A stretch of 64,000 bases of DNA from Capitulum mitella (lineage: Eukaryota; Arthropoda; Thecostraca; Pollicipedomorpha; Pollicipedidae): positions 27,148,307 to 27,212,306 of the forward strand of contig CP099842.1 of NCBI GenBank assembly GCA_030062745.1, given 5' to 3'. The notes under the pieces are model-generated. The model did not search any database, had not been told where the DNA came from, and saw only the letters and a list, made by a program, of their open reading frames with translations. Numbering within the stretch: the stretch's first letter is position 1; every line of letters begins with the position of its first letter. The position numbers were made by a program, and so were the translations under genes. Below, one piece after another: positions 13,201-25,497 of this stretch.

Positions 13201-14470
13201 CCCGCGGCCGCTCGTTCCGGCCTCAGCCATGCCGACTCGTCCGCGCCTCCCGGCACGTGCGGGAGACTGCGACGCCGGCAGACTGGGACGCGAACACCGC
13301 ACGCACCGCGGCCGGCGACCTGCCGTCACCGGGCCGGGGCTGCCGCCGCTGACGACCCCAGCGACGAGCAACGGCCGGTCCGGCGCCGCAGGGACAACCC
13401 GAGAACGCGGTCGGCCGGCGGCCACCGGCCGGCGCGTGTCCGGGCGGCCCTTATGAACGCTATCGGCCCGCGGTAACGGCCGGCCGGGCGGCGGGGCCGC
13501 CGGGGTCCGGCCCGCTCTGACGAAGGCGACCGTCCACCGCCGGCGACACACCATGCCCGACCTCGAGACGGCCGACACGCGCGCCCGGGGACCAATCAGC
13601 GCCCGTTCTCGGTACCGCCGCGACCGTGTGCCGCCACCGCCCGTCAGACAGCGCTAACACAATCCCGACAAATCCGATTTGCCGCGGGCGCCGGCCGACG
13701 GGCGCGCCCGCCTCCCGCGGGCCTTGTTACCGCTCCCGGCCTGTCATCAGCCAGTCATCGACTGCATCCTCAGCGGAGCTCGTCACCGGGCCGCACCCTC
13801 CACCTCCTCCCTCCTCCCCCGGCGTCCGGCCGTGCCCGCCTCACCGCCGGCCGTCTCCCGGCCCAGTAATTGGCGCGCGGCCGGCGGCGGCAGCGGCGAC
13901 CACACCGCCGCGCAAATCCGTCCACCCGCGGACGTCGCCGCCGGCAAATCCGCCGACGGAGACGACGCGGCGGCGGCAGGAAGTGGCCGCCGACAATGGC
14001 GGCCGGCGATTGCCAATCAGGGCGGCGGCCGCGCGGCACGGCGACCCGGCGGCAAATCCCGCTCCATCATCGGCGGCGGCGCGTAATCGGCGCGGGGCGG
14101 CCTGCTCTCCGACGCGCCCCCCGGGCGGTTCGTTATTCGCGATCGGCGCCGCGGGACGGCCGGCCGCGCGCGGGGCGCCGGCCGTGCCAGGCACTCGGGC
14201 CGGCTATCGCGCGGCCATCGCGGCCGCGCGCGGATCAGCCGGCCGGCCACTAATCCGCGCGGCGCGGCGGCGGCGGCCCGCTCTCGGCTGCTGGACAGAT
14301 GACGGCCGGCTGTTCCGCGGCCGACCCTGGGTCCGGGCCGGACGGCGTTCGTGGCGGTTCGTGGAGTACTCCGGCGCGTCGGACACGGCTCGTGGACCCC
14401 GGGAGAAACGCCACAACCGGCTCTACCCGCCGCCGCAGCCCGCAGATCGCATCCAAACGCTGTCTTTGGC
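7210..14470. other. Seven-kilobase GC/CpG-rich domain, no gene recognised
   Basis: Almost continuous CGG/CCGG-rich DNA, broken by lower-GC stretches at about 8,870-9,130, 9,930-10,170 and 11,480-11,890. Open frames of up to 381 codons (minus, 13,000-11,855) and 344 codons (minus, 9,424-8,390) exist. At this composition stop codons are several-fold rarer, frames are open on both strands at once, and the translations are Arg/Pro/Ala/Gly-rich without a recognisable domain. A 5' exon of an unidentified gene could lie here but cannot be shown. Confidence 0.6.
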
Positions 14471-15560
14471 GAAAAACGGCCAATGAGTTACACTTCTGTT
14501 GCAAAAGATGGTGTCGAATGTCGCATCTTTTTCGCGGTAACGAAAAGCTTCATTCTAATAGGTGGATTCTATTTCACAGCAGTTTTCCAAAACAAAGACC
14601 GTCCCACAGGGCGCGCATAGTCAGGACACATAGGCGAACATGCATACCTATATTAAACAAGTCCAGTGTATTCCCCCCTATTAGTGATGTACAGGTCGAG
14701 CGCTTTGCTAAAATTGCAATGAACGCGATGTACTAACTCAGTATCGCTGTCAATCCCAGTACAAGACACATCACTACCATAACCTAAGTGTTAGGACTAT
14801 GCCTACCCTGTACACAGGTGAACACTTTGTTGTTAAATCCCCGTTCGCGGCGGATCTGTCCCACCAAGGGTGACCGCAACGTCCAGCAGGCCATGCCAGT
14901 CACGAGACGTGCCATGAATCACAAAAGAATTTGATCTTGTAACAGGGATGATTCTTAAAACTTCACCGCTGAGCTTCTGGAAATGAGCAGTGGGTTACCT
15001 CAGCAAAATGCCTTTCTGTGTTGATGTGCCACAATCACTCAGGAAACATGAGTCTGCTCTTTGATAACTGAGCAAACACATGACTTCATCACGAGAGCTT
15101 TGCTAGATTATAATCTTGTTCCCTCATCTGCTTGCAAAGGGCTGGGAATTTTTTAACACATCAATGCTACTGCGCCGGCAGCTGACTGTGTCGCTAATTT
15201 CCCTACTTCCAGGCTGATTTTGATGCCTGGTCTTCTACTCGCTCCACCACGCTATTTCAGAACCACCGTGACGATGTCCATCCAGCCCAGTAAAAATGCG
15301 GTTTTGCTAACGCGATAACAACAGCAGTAAAAGCCGTCATACCATTTCCTTCCTTATCTTTCTTTCATCATGCACTTACGGCGCTCATAAACAACGATGG
15401 AATCTAAGGAAACTCATTCTGTCGTTGGGCTAGGACAGCGTATAACAGTTTAGCAAAGGTTTCGTAGAGTTTAACGTGCGAACGAGCAACAAACCAAACA
15501 TCAGTATGACCGTGCTAGTGTGAGAGTCTGTCAGCTTCCCACCGCGTCCACATGACGGAC
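14471..15560. other. No gene recognised
   Basis: Moderate GC, short ORFs only, no repeat structure noticed. Confidence 0.5.
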
Positions 15561-16330
15561 CACATCGGCAGGACCCAGCACGGCAACAGGTCAGCAGTCC
15601 CGCGTCCGCTGCCAGCGGGCCCAACAAGGGCCACCGGTCCCTGGCTGCCTCGTCCACCAAACGCCCCACCACGGGCCCCCAGCCCGGACAGGGAGTCGGA
15701 CCCGTCCTGGGGGAGGGAAACCGCCGGGATCTCATTCAAGTCCCCGGCAGCACCCGTGTCCCGGATACCGTAAGAGGCCAGGACATCGCCGGGGAGGAAC
15801 GTCACCTGCGGCGCGTCACACCCCAGCGTTGGGATCCTATCCCGGGCGGGGGCGGGGGCGGGCCGCAGCCCGGATACACCACACGAGCAGCCGGACGGCC
15901 GCGTCTCGAGCGGTCGGCCCGGCCGCCCAATAGCCGTGACAAACGACAAGTCGCCGGCGGCCGACCCGGCCGTCGGCCGGCGCCGGGCCGCGACGGCCCG
16001 CCGGGCGCCCGGCTCACGGCCGCCCCACGCACGGGAAAGGCGCGGCCCGCACAGCGAAACCGCCGATAATCGTCGCCCGGGGCGGCGCGGCGCGGCGCGC
16101 GGAAATGCCTGCGGAGCACCGCGACGACCTGCCGCGGCCGGAGCCCGACCCCTTCCGAATTCCCCGCGCCGGCCGGGGACGACCCGCTGCCGGGCCTCTT
16201 CCGAATTCCCGTACCGGGAACCGAGCGGCGCGGACGGCGCGTCAGCGCCAATACAGGTCAAGATCAATGTTGTGTCACGTCCGTCGCGGGCACTTCGCGT
16301 TTCCCGAGGCGCGGCCTGCGGTTGACTTTA
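15560..16330. other. CpG-rich island
   Basis: GC-rich island with a duplicated TTCCGAATTCCCG(C/T) word near 16,156 and 16,199. The 250-codon minus-strand frame (16,267-15,515) is attributed to composition; no domain was recognised. Confidence 0.55.
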
Positions 16331-18197
16331 TCACGCGGGATGAGTCAACCAGGTATTGTATGCAAACGTAACATGCGCAATCGCCGGGTGTAAATGCCAT
16401 GCGGATCACTCATATCAGCAGCTGCAGGCGGACAGAGGATCATCCACGACTTCTCCCGCAGACATTCCCAGAAACAATCTTCCATTCTGCGGTGTGCACG
16501 GAATGCGTAGGCGGGCCGGTACGTTTGGCAACATCCGCAGACCTTTACTTTGCGACCCACGCTGACAGGAATATCGCCGGAACGCAGTAACATTCACTCA
16601 AATAATCGACAGGCCAAGAATGCGAGGACATACGTAAAGACATTCCAAACAGGCCGCCATCATAAGAACCTGGCATACAGCTGCTGGGGTTCGCCAATAT
16701 CTGGAATATCGGCTGCCAGTAACAAGCTCTATTGCTCGCGTAATCCGAGACATAAAATGTCAACCGAGAGGTGCTGAGTAACCACGGAATTTGTCAATGT
16801 AGGACGCATCGCTTGTGTAAAAACGTTTTTTTGTGTCTCCCTGGTAACAAAATGGCGGCGGGTCCTGACGCAACAGCACGGACAACGCACAGCAGCTTAC
16901 CGCCGGGCCGCCGATCTCTCGGTACAAAACGTCTTAATTCGCGAAACGAATACATACCCTGAAGACGACTGCCCGTGGGCAGCTTGCATTGCGCAGGCGT
17001 CTCAACATCGGAATATGAACCATTTCAAAGCCAGCACAGGGCAAAAACCAGTGGAGCCTCTCAATCAACGAGTAAAACCAAATGACAGCGTTCGCTTCGC
17101 CTTGACGTGGTGAGCTCAATGAGTCGTACTCGCAATCAACACCAAAACAGACCACGTGTCTGTAACTACGAACTGACCAGTGAACACAACTGACGTCGCG
17201 TCCAGTTAAAGTAGCAATGGCGGACGCCCGAGTCTCCTGCGCATTAGTGGGAAGTTCCTGCAATACTTCACACCAACTTCAGATCCGCCGACCGGAGCTT
17301 GTTATTTCAACTGATCGGCGAGAAAATTTCCCAGTAACGCTTGGAACAGACCATGAACTAACGTGGTTTGTGTTTCTACCACTTGAAAGGCGCGTGCGAA
17401 ATACGGCCGGCAGCCGTCGCGGACGCCGGCGTTTTCGGCCGCCGTCAGGCACGGGTCAGCTCGCACAAACAACATTTCATCTCAATCGCTTTGATTCTGG
17501 GATTACCTGAGGAACAAAGAAGCGACGATTACTTACGACGGACATGATAACTATACCTTCTCCAGTTTGGGAACAGTGACGCACAAACTGTTACGTTTTA
17601 CACCGGCTTCAGTTTTAAATAAACTACGATGAACACAGCTCTGGCATTGCAACACGATATCAAACAGTGTAGACCAGGAAACGATGTAACCGTAAAACGT
17701 TCGATTCTCCGCTTAATTTGTAACATAACGGTAAACAAATGACTATGGATCTGTTCCCGTGCACACAGCCAACCTCCACCACACTATCTTATCTGATCGT
17801 TCCCGTGCCTCCTCAACCCCATTCCAAGCTCCCTAAGCTCGTTCCAGATCGCCGCGAAGCTCCCCCAACCTCCTCCGAAATGAAACCTGGATTTCGGGAG
17901 TTTGGAGGAGGTTTGGCAACAGACAATACCGGCGCCAAATTCGTTCAGTTTGCGCCATTTCTTGTTTTAACTATTTTAATTGGCATCTGTTAACAATTCG
18001 TATTCGTCAGTGAAATAATTTTTTCATTAAATAAACAATTAACAAACAACATGTACGCCGATTCTGCACATGAAGCTTGTTTCTCTAAATATGAACTCAA
18101 TGCGGCATCTTATCACAGAGTAAATACCTCATACTTCATCCAGATTCATCCGACTGTTCCCGTGGGCGCAGATCCGGTTCTTCATCCAACCTGCTCT
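16331..18197. other. No gene recognised
   Basis: Moderate GC with short, non-homologous ORFs. A GC-richer patch lies at about 17,395-17,460. Confidence 0.5.
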
Positions 18198-18226
18198 TAT
18201 ATAAGCAGCGCCGCTTTTTGCTCAGT
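18198..18226 (+). promoter_or_regulatory. Possible core promoter: TATA box plus arthropod-type initiator
   Basis: TATATAAG (18,198-18,205) lies 26 bp upstream of the A in TCAGT (18,222-18,226), the arthropod initiator consensus. A second TCAGTGA follows at about 18,249. No long ORF follows, so the product could be non-coding or transposon-derived. Spacing is slightly short of the usual 28-31 bp. Confidence 0.25.
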
Positions 18227-18529
18227 ATGTTAAGACTGAAGCTCAGGCTCAGTGATATTCTACGTGAAAGACTATGGTGGAGTTTGTGGTGTTAATGTGA
18301 AGAATGACGGTGCACATAGTGTTAATATATACATAGTGCTCTTGTGTTTATACATATATTTATTTAAACACAAGAACAGGCCATACGTATTGCGGAGTTT
18401 TTTTTTTGGTTTCTGGAATACCGAAAAGATAACCGTGTGATCATGGCTGGAGATTTCCAAAAAATATTGGGCTGAGGGACCCACATAGAGTTTCAGACAG
18501 TTTCTTTCCAGTCACCGCCATGGGCCTAA

Positions 18530-19480
18530 TGTTTAAATCCCTGACTATTCGGGGGTCCGGACCACGGACGTATTCAGAGATGGGATGGGGAGTGCCATCA
18601 CGCTTGGGGGGGGGGGGCGCTGCCGGTTTAAGGGACGCCAATACGTCCGGTGGGGAGCGGCAGAAAAGCTCTGAAAATGCTTCCATTTTTTGCATCCATG
18701 CTTTCATACGTCAGATGTGCCCCTTGAGCCTTCGGGGGGGGGGGGGGGCCCTCCAGGTTTTGGAGCGTCCAGACTTTTGGGGTCACTCTAGCCCTCAAAT
18801 TTACATTTTCAGACCAAACGGGCATTCTCTGAGTCCTCAGGGACACCACTCCATGGCTTAGGGTACCCAGTTATTCTTCAAGGGCGTTTTCTAGACCTTT
18901 CTAGACAAAAACTAGACTCGCGGCATGTTCTCACACCACAGGGACGCTTTTTGGGCCCTCGGCGGCACCCCTCCAGGGTTAGGGGCATCTTTTACCTTTT
19001 TGGAGCATTTCTTCTGGACCTTCTAGACCTCGGGGACGTTACTTCAAACCCCAGGGGCGCCCTTTGAGCCATCACGAGAGCCACTCCAGTGAATGCGGCG
19101 CCCTTTTGTTGCTTAGGGCGTCTGCTAGCTCTCGGGACATGGATTACAGGTGCATTCGAATGAGCCCTCGGGGGCGCCCCTCCAGTCCGTCCGAGCGCTT
19201 GGGACGCCCTTTTATTCTTCGGGTGTCCTAGACCTCAGAACATATTTTCAGACGAAATGGCGCCCTTTCAGTTCTCAGTGCCACCCCTCCAGGGTTTAGG
19301 GCGCCCTTTTATTCTTCAATGGGTGTCCTTTCTGCCCTCGGAGGAAGGAGAGGGCAAGCTCCTTCGGGATTTGGGGCGCCTTTGGGTCTTCATGACCATT
19401 ACGTGGAGTTCAGATGTTGACTCCCTTTCCATCCTCGAGACATTTTCAGGCCTCATGAATCGCCGTTCAAGGTTTCGAGA
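18530..19480. repeat. Degenerate long-period repeat field with poly-G tracts
   Basis: Phrases related to CACCCCTCCAGGGTTTAGGG followed by CGCCCTTTTATTCTTC recur at about 18,745, 18,965, 19,175 and 19,285, each with nearby CTAGACCT and TTTTCAGAC(G/C)AAA words. These point to a decayed tandem repeat of roughly 110-230 bp. G12 and G15 runs lie at 18,606 and 18,734. Confidence 0.6.
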
Positions 19481-20640
19481 GCCTTCGGCCCCCTATCAGC
19501 CAATAAACGGTATTCCCGACAGGCCGCCTTTGGTGCTCAAGAGGGATGCCGTGGCCTGATGGCATCCTCCATACATGCCCCTGGTCTGGACCCCCATCCC
19601 CCGGTATCGCCAGCCACGCGTTCGACTGCCTGCGCGCGCCGCCGCTGGGCCGGCGTGAGCGGGCCAACATCATCAGACGTTTCCAGCCATAATTAGGACA
19701 ACGTTCGGTGTCGAGAACGTCTTGACATTAACGTCCAATTTACTGCGGAGCTGGTTCAGAAACGTTACCACGACTGACCCAGGCCGACTGTCCGTAGCTC
19801 ACGAAAAAAGGAGGGATCCCATGCCCACCCCACCAATGTCAGAGTTACGGCAGCTGCAGCAGTGCGCCCCGTAAAATACGAAGCCGACTGAGATCCAACC
19901 TGTTCCACGACAGGGCGACTGCGAGAAAATGTCGGGCTTACGGACTCGTGAGTAGCTGATGCTTGATCCAAAAAGGAAAGAAGAAAGACACATCGCATGT
20001 ACTCAATCGCCCAAGCCATGGCCAATATGCCCAATGTTTTTGGTGCAGTTAACGTTTGTCGAAAAACATCTCGCAACTTATTTCGATAACAAAATCTTGA
20101 CTTCCACGTCGAACCTGGGTGAGCTCTAAATCATAATGTCCAAGATATTTGACAAGGAAACTAAATATAACATTAGATTTCCACTTGTCAAGCGTTTTTT
20201 TTTAGCACGCATGAAATCACCAATCGCTTGTCGCGGCTTCTTCACAACCTGGGGGTTTGGGATGATGCTTTGGATCACGAACACCTTATAAAGCGCAATT
20301 TGAAATTGGAAGAACAGCCATCGAACCCGACAACGTTTCCAGAGTCTTTCCAAAAACACGCACAATTTTCAGCACGTCCAATCATCACTCAATCGCCCCA
20401 TTTTCATGAGCCCTGAATACTAATTACATGCAGGTTTGATGACATGCAATATATTCCCTGTCTTGCGAGCCATGCCAATGACTAAAACCATGACTCATGT
20501 GTGTGCGCTTCCTATGCAAATGACAAGAGAAAATGGAGAAACCTGTAAATGCTACGGCAACTTCGCGCCACGGCGTATAACAACAGGCAAAAAGGTGATC
20601 GGCCAAATATATCGACCCATAACCTCATTCGACAAAAAGT
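19481..20640. other. No gene recognised
   Basis: Short ORFs only, moderate GC. Confidence 0.5.
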
Positions 20641-21560
20641 CGGACTTCCACACCCACCCCAACAGCATCGACACCGAGACGTCGCAACGGTCCGGCTCGC
20701 CCGCGCTCACGACGCTCCCACGAGAGCTCCCGGCCAATTAAAACTTGGCGGCGTGAGTCACATCCCGGCCGCCGGCACCAGACCGCACAAAGCCGGCCGG
20801 CTCTCGCTGACCTTTCCGCGCGGGGCCAGCTGCGGCGCTCACCTGCGGCTCCGTCCCCGCGCCCGCACCGCAAACGGCCCAGCGATCACGCAGGCGGGCA
20901 CACCGCGCCGAGCACGCCACGCCGCCCGGCCGCGCCGCTACTGGAGCGTAGGCTGCGCCGCCGGGGGCCGCCGCCGGCAGGCCCAATTACGCGCGGCCGG
21001 CCGGGCCTGTTTTTATCCGGATAAGGTCGCCGCGGCGCGGCCCTTTGTCCGGCGCGCCGCCGCCATTCCGGGAAGGCCGCGGATGGCTGGCCGGGCCCGG
21101 GCGGGCCGCGGCGACATCGGCGGCGCGTCGCCGATGCCTGCGTGCGGCCGCCGGCCGGCCCGGCCGTGGGAACGGCGCCTCCTGACCCGCCGTGGAGAGG
21201 CAGCCGGGGCCCAGAGGCCGCTGGCGGGGAGTCGGCAGCGCTCGCGGCCCGTCACGGAGCAAGAGAGCCGGAGTCCGAGGCTGGTGACGGAGGGACGCCG
21301 GCGGCGGCCGCCGGCCCGCGAACGGGAAGCCAGCGATTCGAGGTGACCACCGACGGAGGGAGGGGGCTGACCGCCCGCTCCGGGGTGTTCGTCACCTCCA
21401 GGTGGCAGGAAAGATAAAGAGGCTCGAAAAGCGAATGACGGCACGACTGCGGCTTCGCATTCGCGCGGGATTGCCCGGTCACGTGCACGAGAACCAGAAA
21501 ACGATCCCTCCAGCCAGCACGTGGCCGTCCCCCCGGCGGCACAGCCAGCGTAAGAAAATT
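20640..21560. other. CpG-rich island
   Basis: GC-rich island. The 265-codon plus-strand frame (20,549-21,346) and 186-codon minus-strand frame overlap and lack recognisable domains, so both are treated as composition artefacts. Confidence 0.55.
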
Positions 21561-23150
21561 CACCCCCGTTCAAGAGTCATCGTGCTATGACGCACTGCAA
21601 CGTTCTGACACAAATGCTCCGTAATGACTGGGGGCTTGCGTTCAAGCACATGCCGCCGCGAAATATCATGCGCCCTAAAACGGCTTGCTTTTCGACATCT
21701 CTGATGCTGCGAAGGAAATGCGACAAGCTTGAGTCATTGTAGGACGTGGTAACACTGTACGTGGGCAAAAATAAGACCATTAACTTTTAGTTACTTTGCA
21801 AATACTTTGCTGTCGGATGGCGTACACTTATCTACACAAACATTCGTAAGTAGTCACGTCACCCGAACAGAAGAAAAACATGAATTCCTGGTTCCTGATC
21901 AGCACGAAGATGAAATAAACGATCAAGTCTCTGGAGTGCGCTCGAGGTTGACGGCCCGAAACCATCCAAGGTGAAAAATTCGGGCGTCCTGTTTCCAACA
22001 CACTGCTATTCTGCTATTCTCAACAGCACGCAACACTATCAGGCAAAATTCAATGGGAATGCCCCGGTCGCCAGCACCGTCTATCGGGCATCTACTACAC
22101 GACGAACTGACGTGTCGTCTGTTGAGGTCCGCAGATAACCGCAGCCGCAGCGTTCAGACGCCGCGCCAGCCGCCTCGAGTCCAGGGCCGCCGCGGCTCGC
22201 CTGCACACAGCGAGCGCGCCATGCATCCACACGAACCCAGCCGTGCAGAGTATCTCCAGTGGCCACGTCACGTGCCAGTGGGCTGAACTGGACTGTGCAG
22301 AAGCCAGCCAAATTGGATTTATTGCCGTTTCCTGATGTTTACGGAAACGTTAACCTGCCCGTCAAGCAGCGGCCGGAGAACCATTTTATCGCAGTGTATA
22401 CATCGATGGCCAAGGTCAGAACTATGATTTTTGTTCTGGTGTCGGAGTATAATTTTTGTTTTGGAGCGCAAAATTTTGCAAAGAGTATCACTGGTTTAAG
22501 TCGGCGTTCTCGGTGTAGTTCAGTTATGACACCTTACCTGTTTCTTACCGAATGGAAACAGTCATTTGCTTCCAGAGTTGGAACTCTGTCAGCATGGTTA
22601 TCATGCAGCTTTTCGGTGGACGCACAGGACCAAACTTCTAGAGTATAAAATGTTTTGAGGAACATAGACTTTCTGGTGTTCTTCAACACCGAAAACAGCA
22701 TACTTTCCAACCCTGCCTGTGGCCAACTTCTCTTCTGAAATGCGTCCGGCGGCATGGGCTCATCGAAATCAGCTTGCAGTGCAACCTCCATTAACAGTGC
22801 AAAATTGACAGCGGCGTAGTAAGACGCTCCCGAGGCCAGCTGCCACTGTTTTGGGTTTAACAACCACGTGCACGACGACGCCACTTTCCTCAATTACTTC
22901 AGCATAACAGGCATCGTTCCCGGCATTAGGTGTTTCCAGGGCAAGGCTATTTTTCACCTTTGCAAAGATAAGGCGCAAATGGTCCGGTGCACAGCGCCCT
23001 TAAAGCCCACCTGGCCAGCTAGACTTCCTGCAAGACCAGTAACACGAGCAAAAACCTGCGCTACCCGCTGACGACGGGCTTAGCAGTCGCGAACTGGCTC
23101 CCGCCAGAAGAAACGCCCGTTCACCACTCTACATAAAATCTCCCTATCCG
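21561..23150. other. No gene recognised; one unassigned minus-strand frame
   Basis: A minus-strand frame at 22,893-22,534 (119 codons) is in moderate-GC DNA and its translation looks less biased than most here. I recognise no domain and see no splice context, so I leave it unassigned. Confidence 0.4.
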
Positions 23151-23490
23151 AGGTCTATCGGTCCGCACAGCGGGCACGGGGCAGGCCACCGGAAGCGGTA
23201 AGGATCCGGCGCGGCCGGCGCGGTACCGACGCCGAGCGCGGCCGAGGTGCGGCCCGCGCCCGGGGAACAGGTTTGGCGCCGATCACTCGGTTTACCGTTC
23301 ACTTGCAGCGTGCAAGCCTGTGCAGGCTGCAGGACGGCCGGCCCGGCGCTCTCGGCGGCCGCCGACCAGCCCGGGCCGCCCGGCGGCGCAGGACACCGCA
23401 CGAGGCCCCGCAGCGGCCGCTCGCTGCTTCCACGGAGGCACCGCGCTGGCACGGCCGGGTCGGGCCCTTTGAACGGATCGCGGGGGAAAG
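23150..23490. other. CpG-rich island
   Basis: Short GC-rich island with open frames on both strands; no domain recognised. Confidence 0.55.
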
Positions 23491-24356
23491 CCAATCTCAG
23501 GCGCTCCCTTCGCTTATGATGGTCACGCATCATCAATCAACTTGTGGAGAGACCGGCATACTAAGAAACTATGAAAAAGGGAGCGCACAAAACGAACCAA
23601 ACTGGCAACAGCAGCAGTAGGTTCGAAACTATCACAAAATGCGTGCGGAACGGCTTTCTTAGATCCTGGCTTGACAATACCATACCATACCGGCGCAAAG
23701 TTAAATTCAGCATGGCCCCCAGCTCAAGAGATATCCATTTTCGTTTCTCAAAACCGGCCCGTTGCTGCATTACACCTAATTAAGAACACGGCGTGGTCCG
23801 AGCAGGGATTACATATGTCTGGGCGGGACCCAGGCACATATGGATTTCTAAGCTTCTGCCGTGAACTGCAATCAGATTATTCACTGCATCCATATCATTC
23901 AATGGGCATGTCAAACGCCCCAATATTTCAATGTGGAAGGGAACTCTAGCGTTGGGCTACGGGAATCTCCCACCTAAGCCGAGTTTTGATACAGTTTTGA
24001 CTGATCTGAAAAGCATCACTCACAGCATTTTCATTCCGCAGTTGTTTGGAAAAACCTAGACGCTTCAGCAGTAATTAATTCGGAACTATATTATTTGGTC
24101 ATTCGTCGATACGACGCAATACAGGTCTGAGCAGACCAACGAACGCAACAGTTCATTCCCCTGAGCTAGTTCGTAACGCCACCCAACAGCTGTAAATATG
24201 ACGCGGCCATATGGGACAGACGGGAAAACCGTGGAAAATCATTTTGCACCTCCGGAAGCGTAGTTTCGAAACACGTATGCTGCAGACTCTCTTCTAAGAT
24301 TCCTGTCAACAGCATGCCTATCTCTGTTCAAAGCACTTATTCACGTGGAAATTCGC
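23491..24356. other. No gene recognised
   Basis: Moderate GC, short ORFs only. Confidence 0.5.
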
Positions 24357-25497
24357 TTAACCCACGCCCGACTGGCAGTCGGCGCCGACCACGCTCGGCT
24401 GGGGAGTTAACCGCTCCCCCTCTGACTCACGAACGGCTGGTCGCACGATCAAAATAAGCGCACCACTGGAAAGCTCGAGACATAGCTTAAAATTGGTCTC
24501 ATTTTCAGTATTGGATAACTGAAAGCTATTTGCCTATCTATCTACATTTTATTTATTATCTATTTACCCCTATCTACGTTTTCCCACAGCCGACTGCGTG
24601 AAACCGAGCGGCGGCCTGGACCTCAAGGGTTGTGATTAATAAAGTCTAGGTAAAGACAGTATGATTCGTTCAATATATACGCCGAAACGTTGACTTAAAG
24701 ACACGGCCATTTTCGCGCCGACTGCCGGCGGGTGTCGTAGCCTAACGCGGTATGAAACTGACAGGTCGCGACGTACAGCCTTTTCATGTGATATTTCTTA
24801 ATCCTAATGGTTCTGGTGATGATTTCTCATGCTTAAATTTTGGAAAAATTTAGTAGTTATCGCCCTACACAACTGGAGGAGCTCATTTCTAAAATACGCA
24901 ATTTTTTGGGACTTTTTGAGGTTCTTGGTATTACTCGCAAATGTGCCAGCCAGTTCTGCCATACTCTACACGTTCTGAGTAATTCACTGCCCATTGTAAC
25001 GGCGGTGCATTTTGGCTCATGACAGTTATTCGTGACCTGACTTCAGGTCAATGGCTGGAAGTCATTGATACTTTGTCCACTGGCGGTAAATGGGTGTCTG
25101 CATCATCCCACACTAAAAATGTTATAAAAAATCTTATCAAATTCCGAAATACGACATGTCTTACAAATGGGGTTCACCTTACGTCAGTAACCCAGAAAAT
25201 TTCGAAAAATCTGACACAGCAAATCTGTTGCATCCATCAATATCTCCAATCACCGAAAGTTTATTGTGATACTATGTTTCCAACAAAGTTACAGGACATT
25301 TAACTTTTTTGGACATAGGTCCACTTGATCTGACCTAGGTCAGCAACCTGACTTAACCTGAGGTCGAAACTTTGAAATAAGGTGTAAAAATGATCAAGCA
25401 AAAGGTATCCGAAGTTCCACGGTGTTGCGTTTGTTCGTTCTCTCGCAATCTTGGAAAAGCCTCAAGGGCGGTCAACCCCCAGTCGGGAGTGGGTTAA
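24357..25497 (+). mobile_element. TTAA-flanked piggyBac-type MITE, copy A
   Basis: The element is bounded by TTAA at 24,357 and 25,494. Outward ends CCCACGCCCGACTGG and CCAGTCGGGAGTGGG form 15-bp inverted termini with one mismatch. A related subterminal block (GTTAACCGC / GGTTGACCGCCC) follows each end. TTAA target sites with CCC...GGG ends are the hallmark of piggyBac-like elements. Internal frames are under 100 codons with no transposase, so it is non-autonomous. A diverged second copy lies inverted at 38,859-40,031. Confidence 0.8.
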
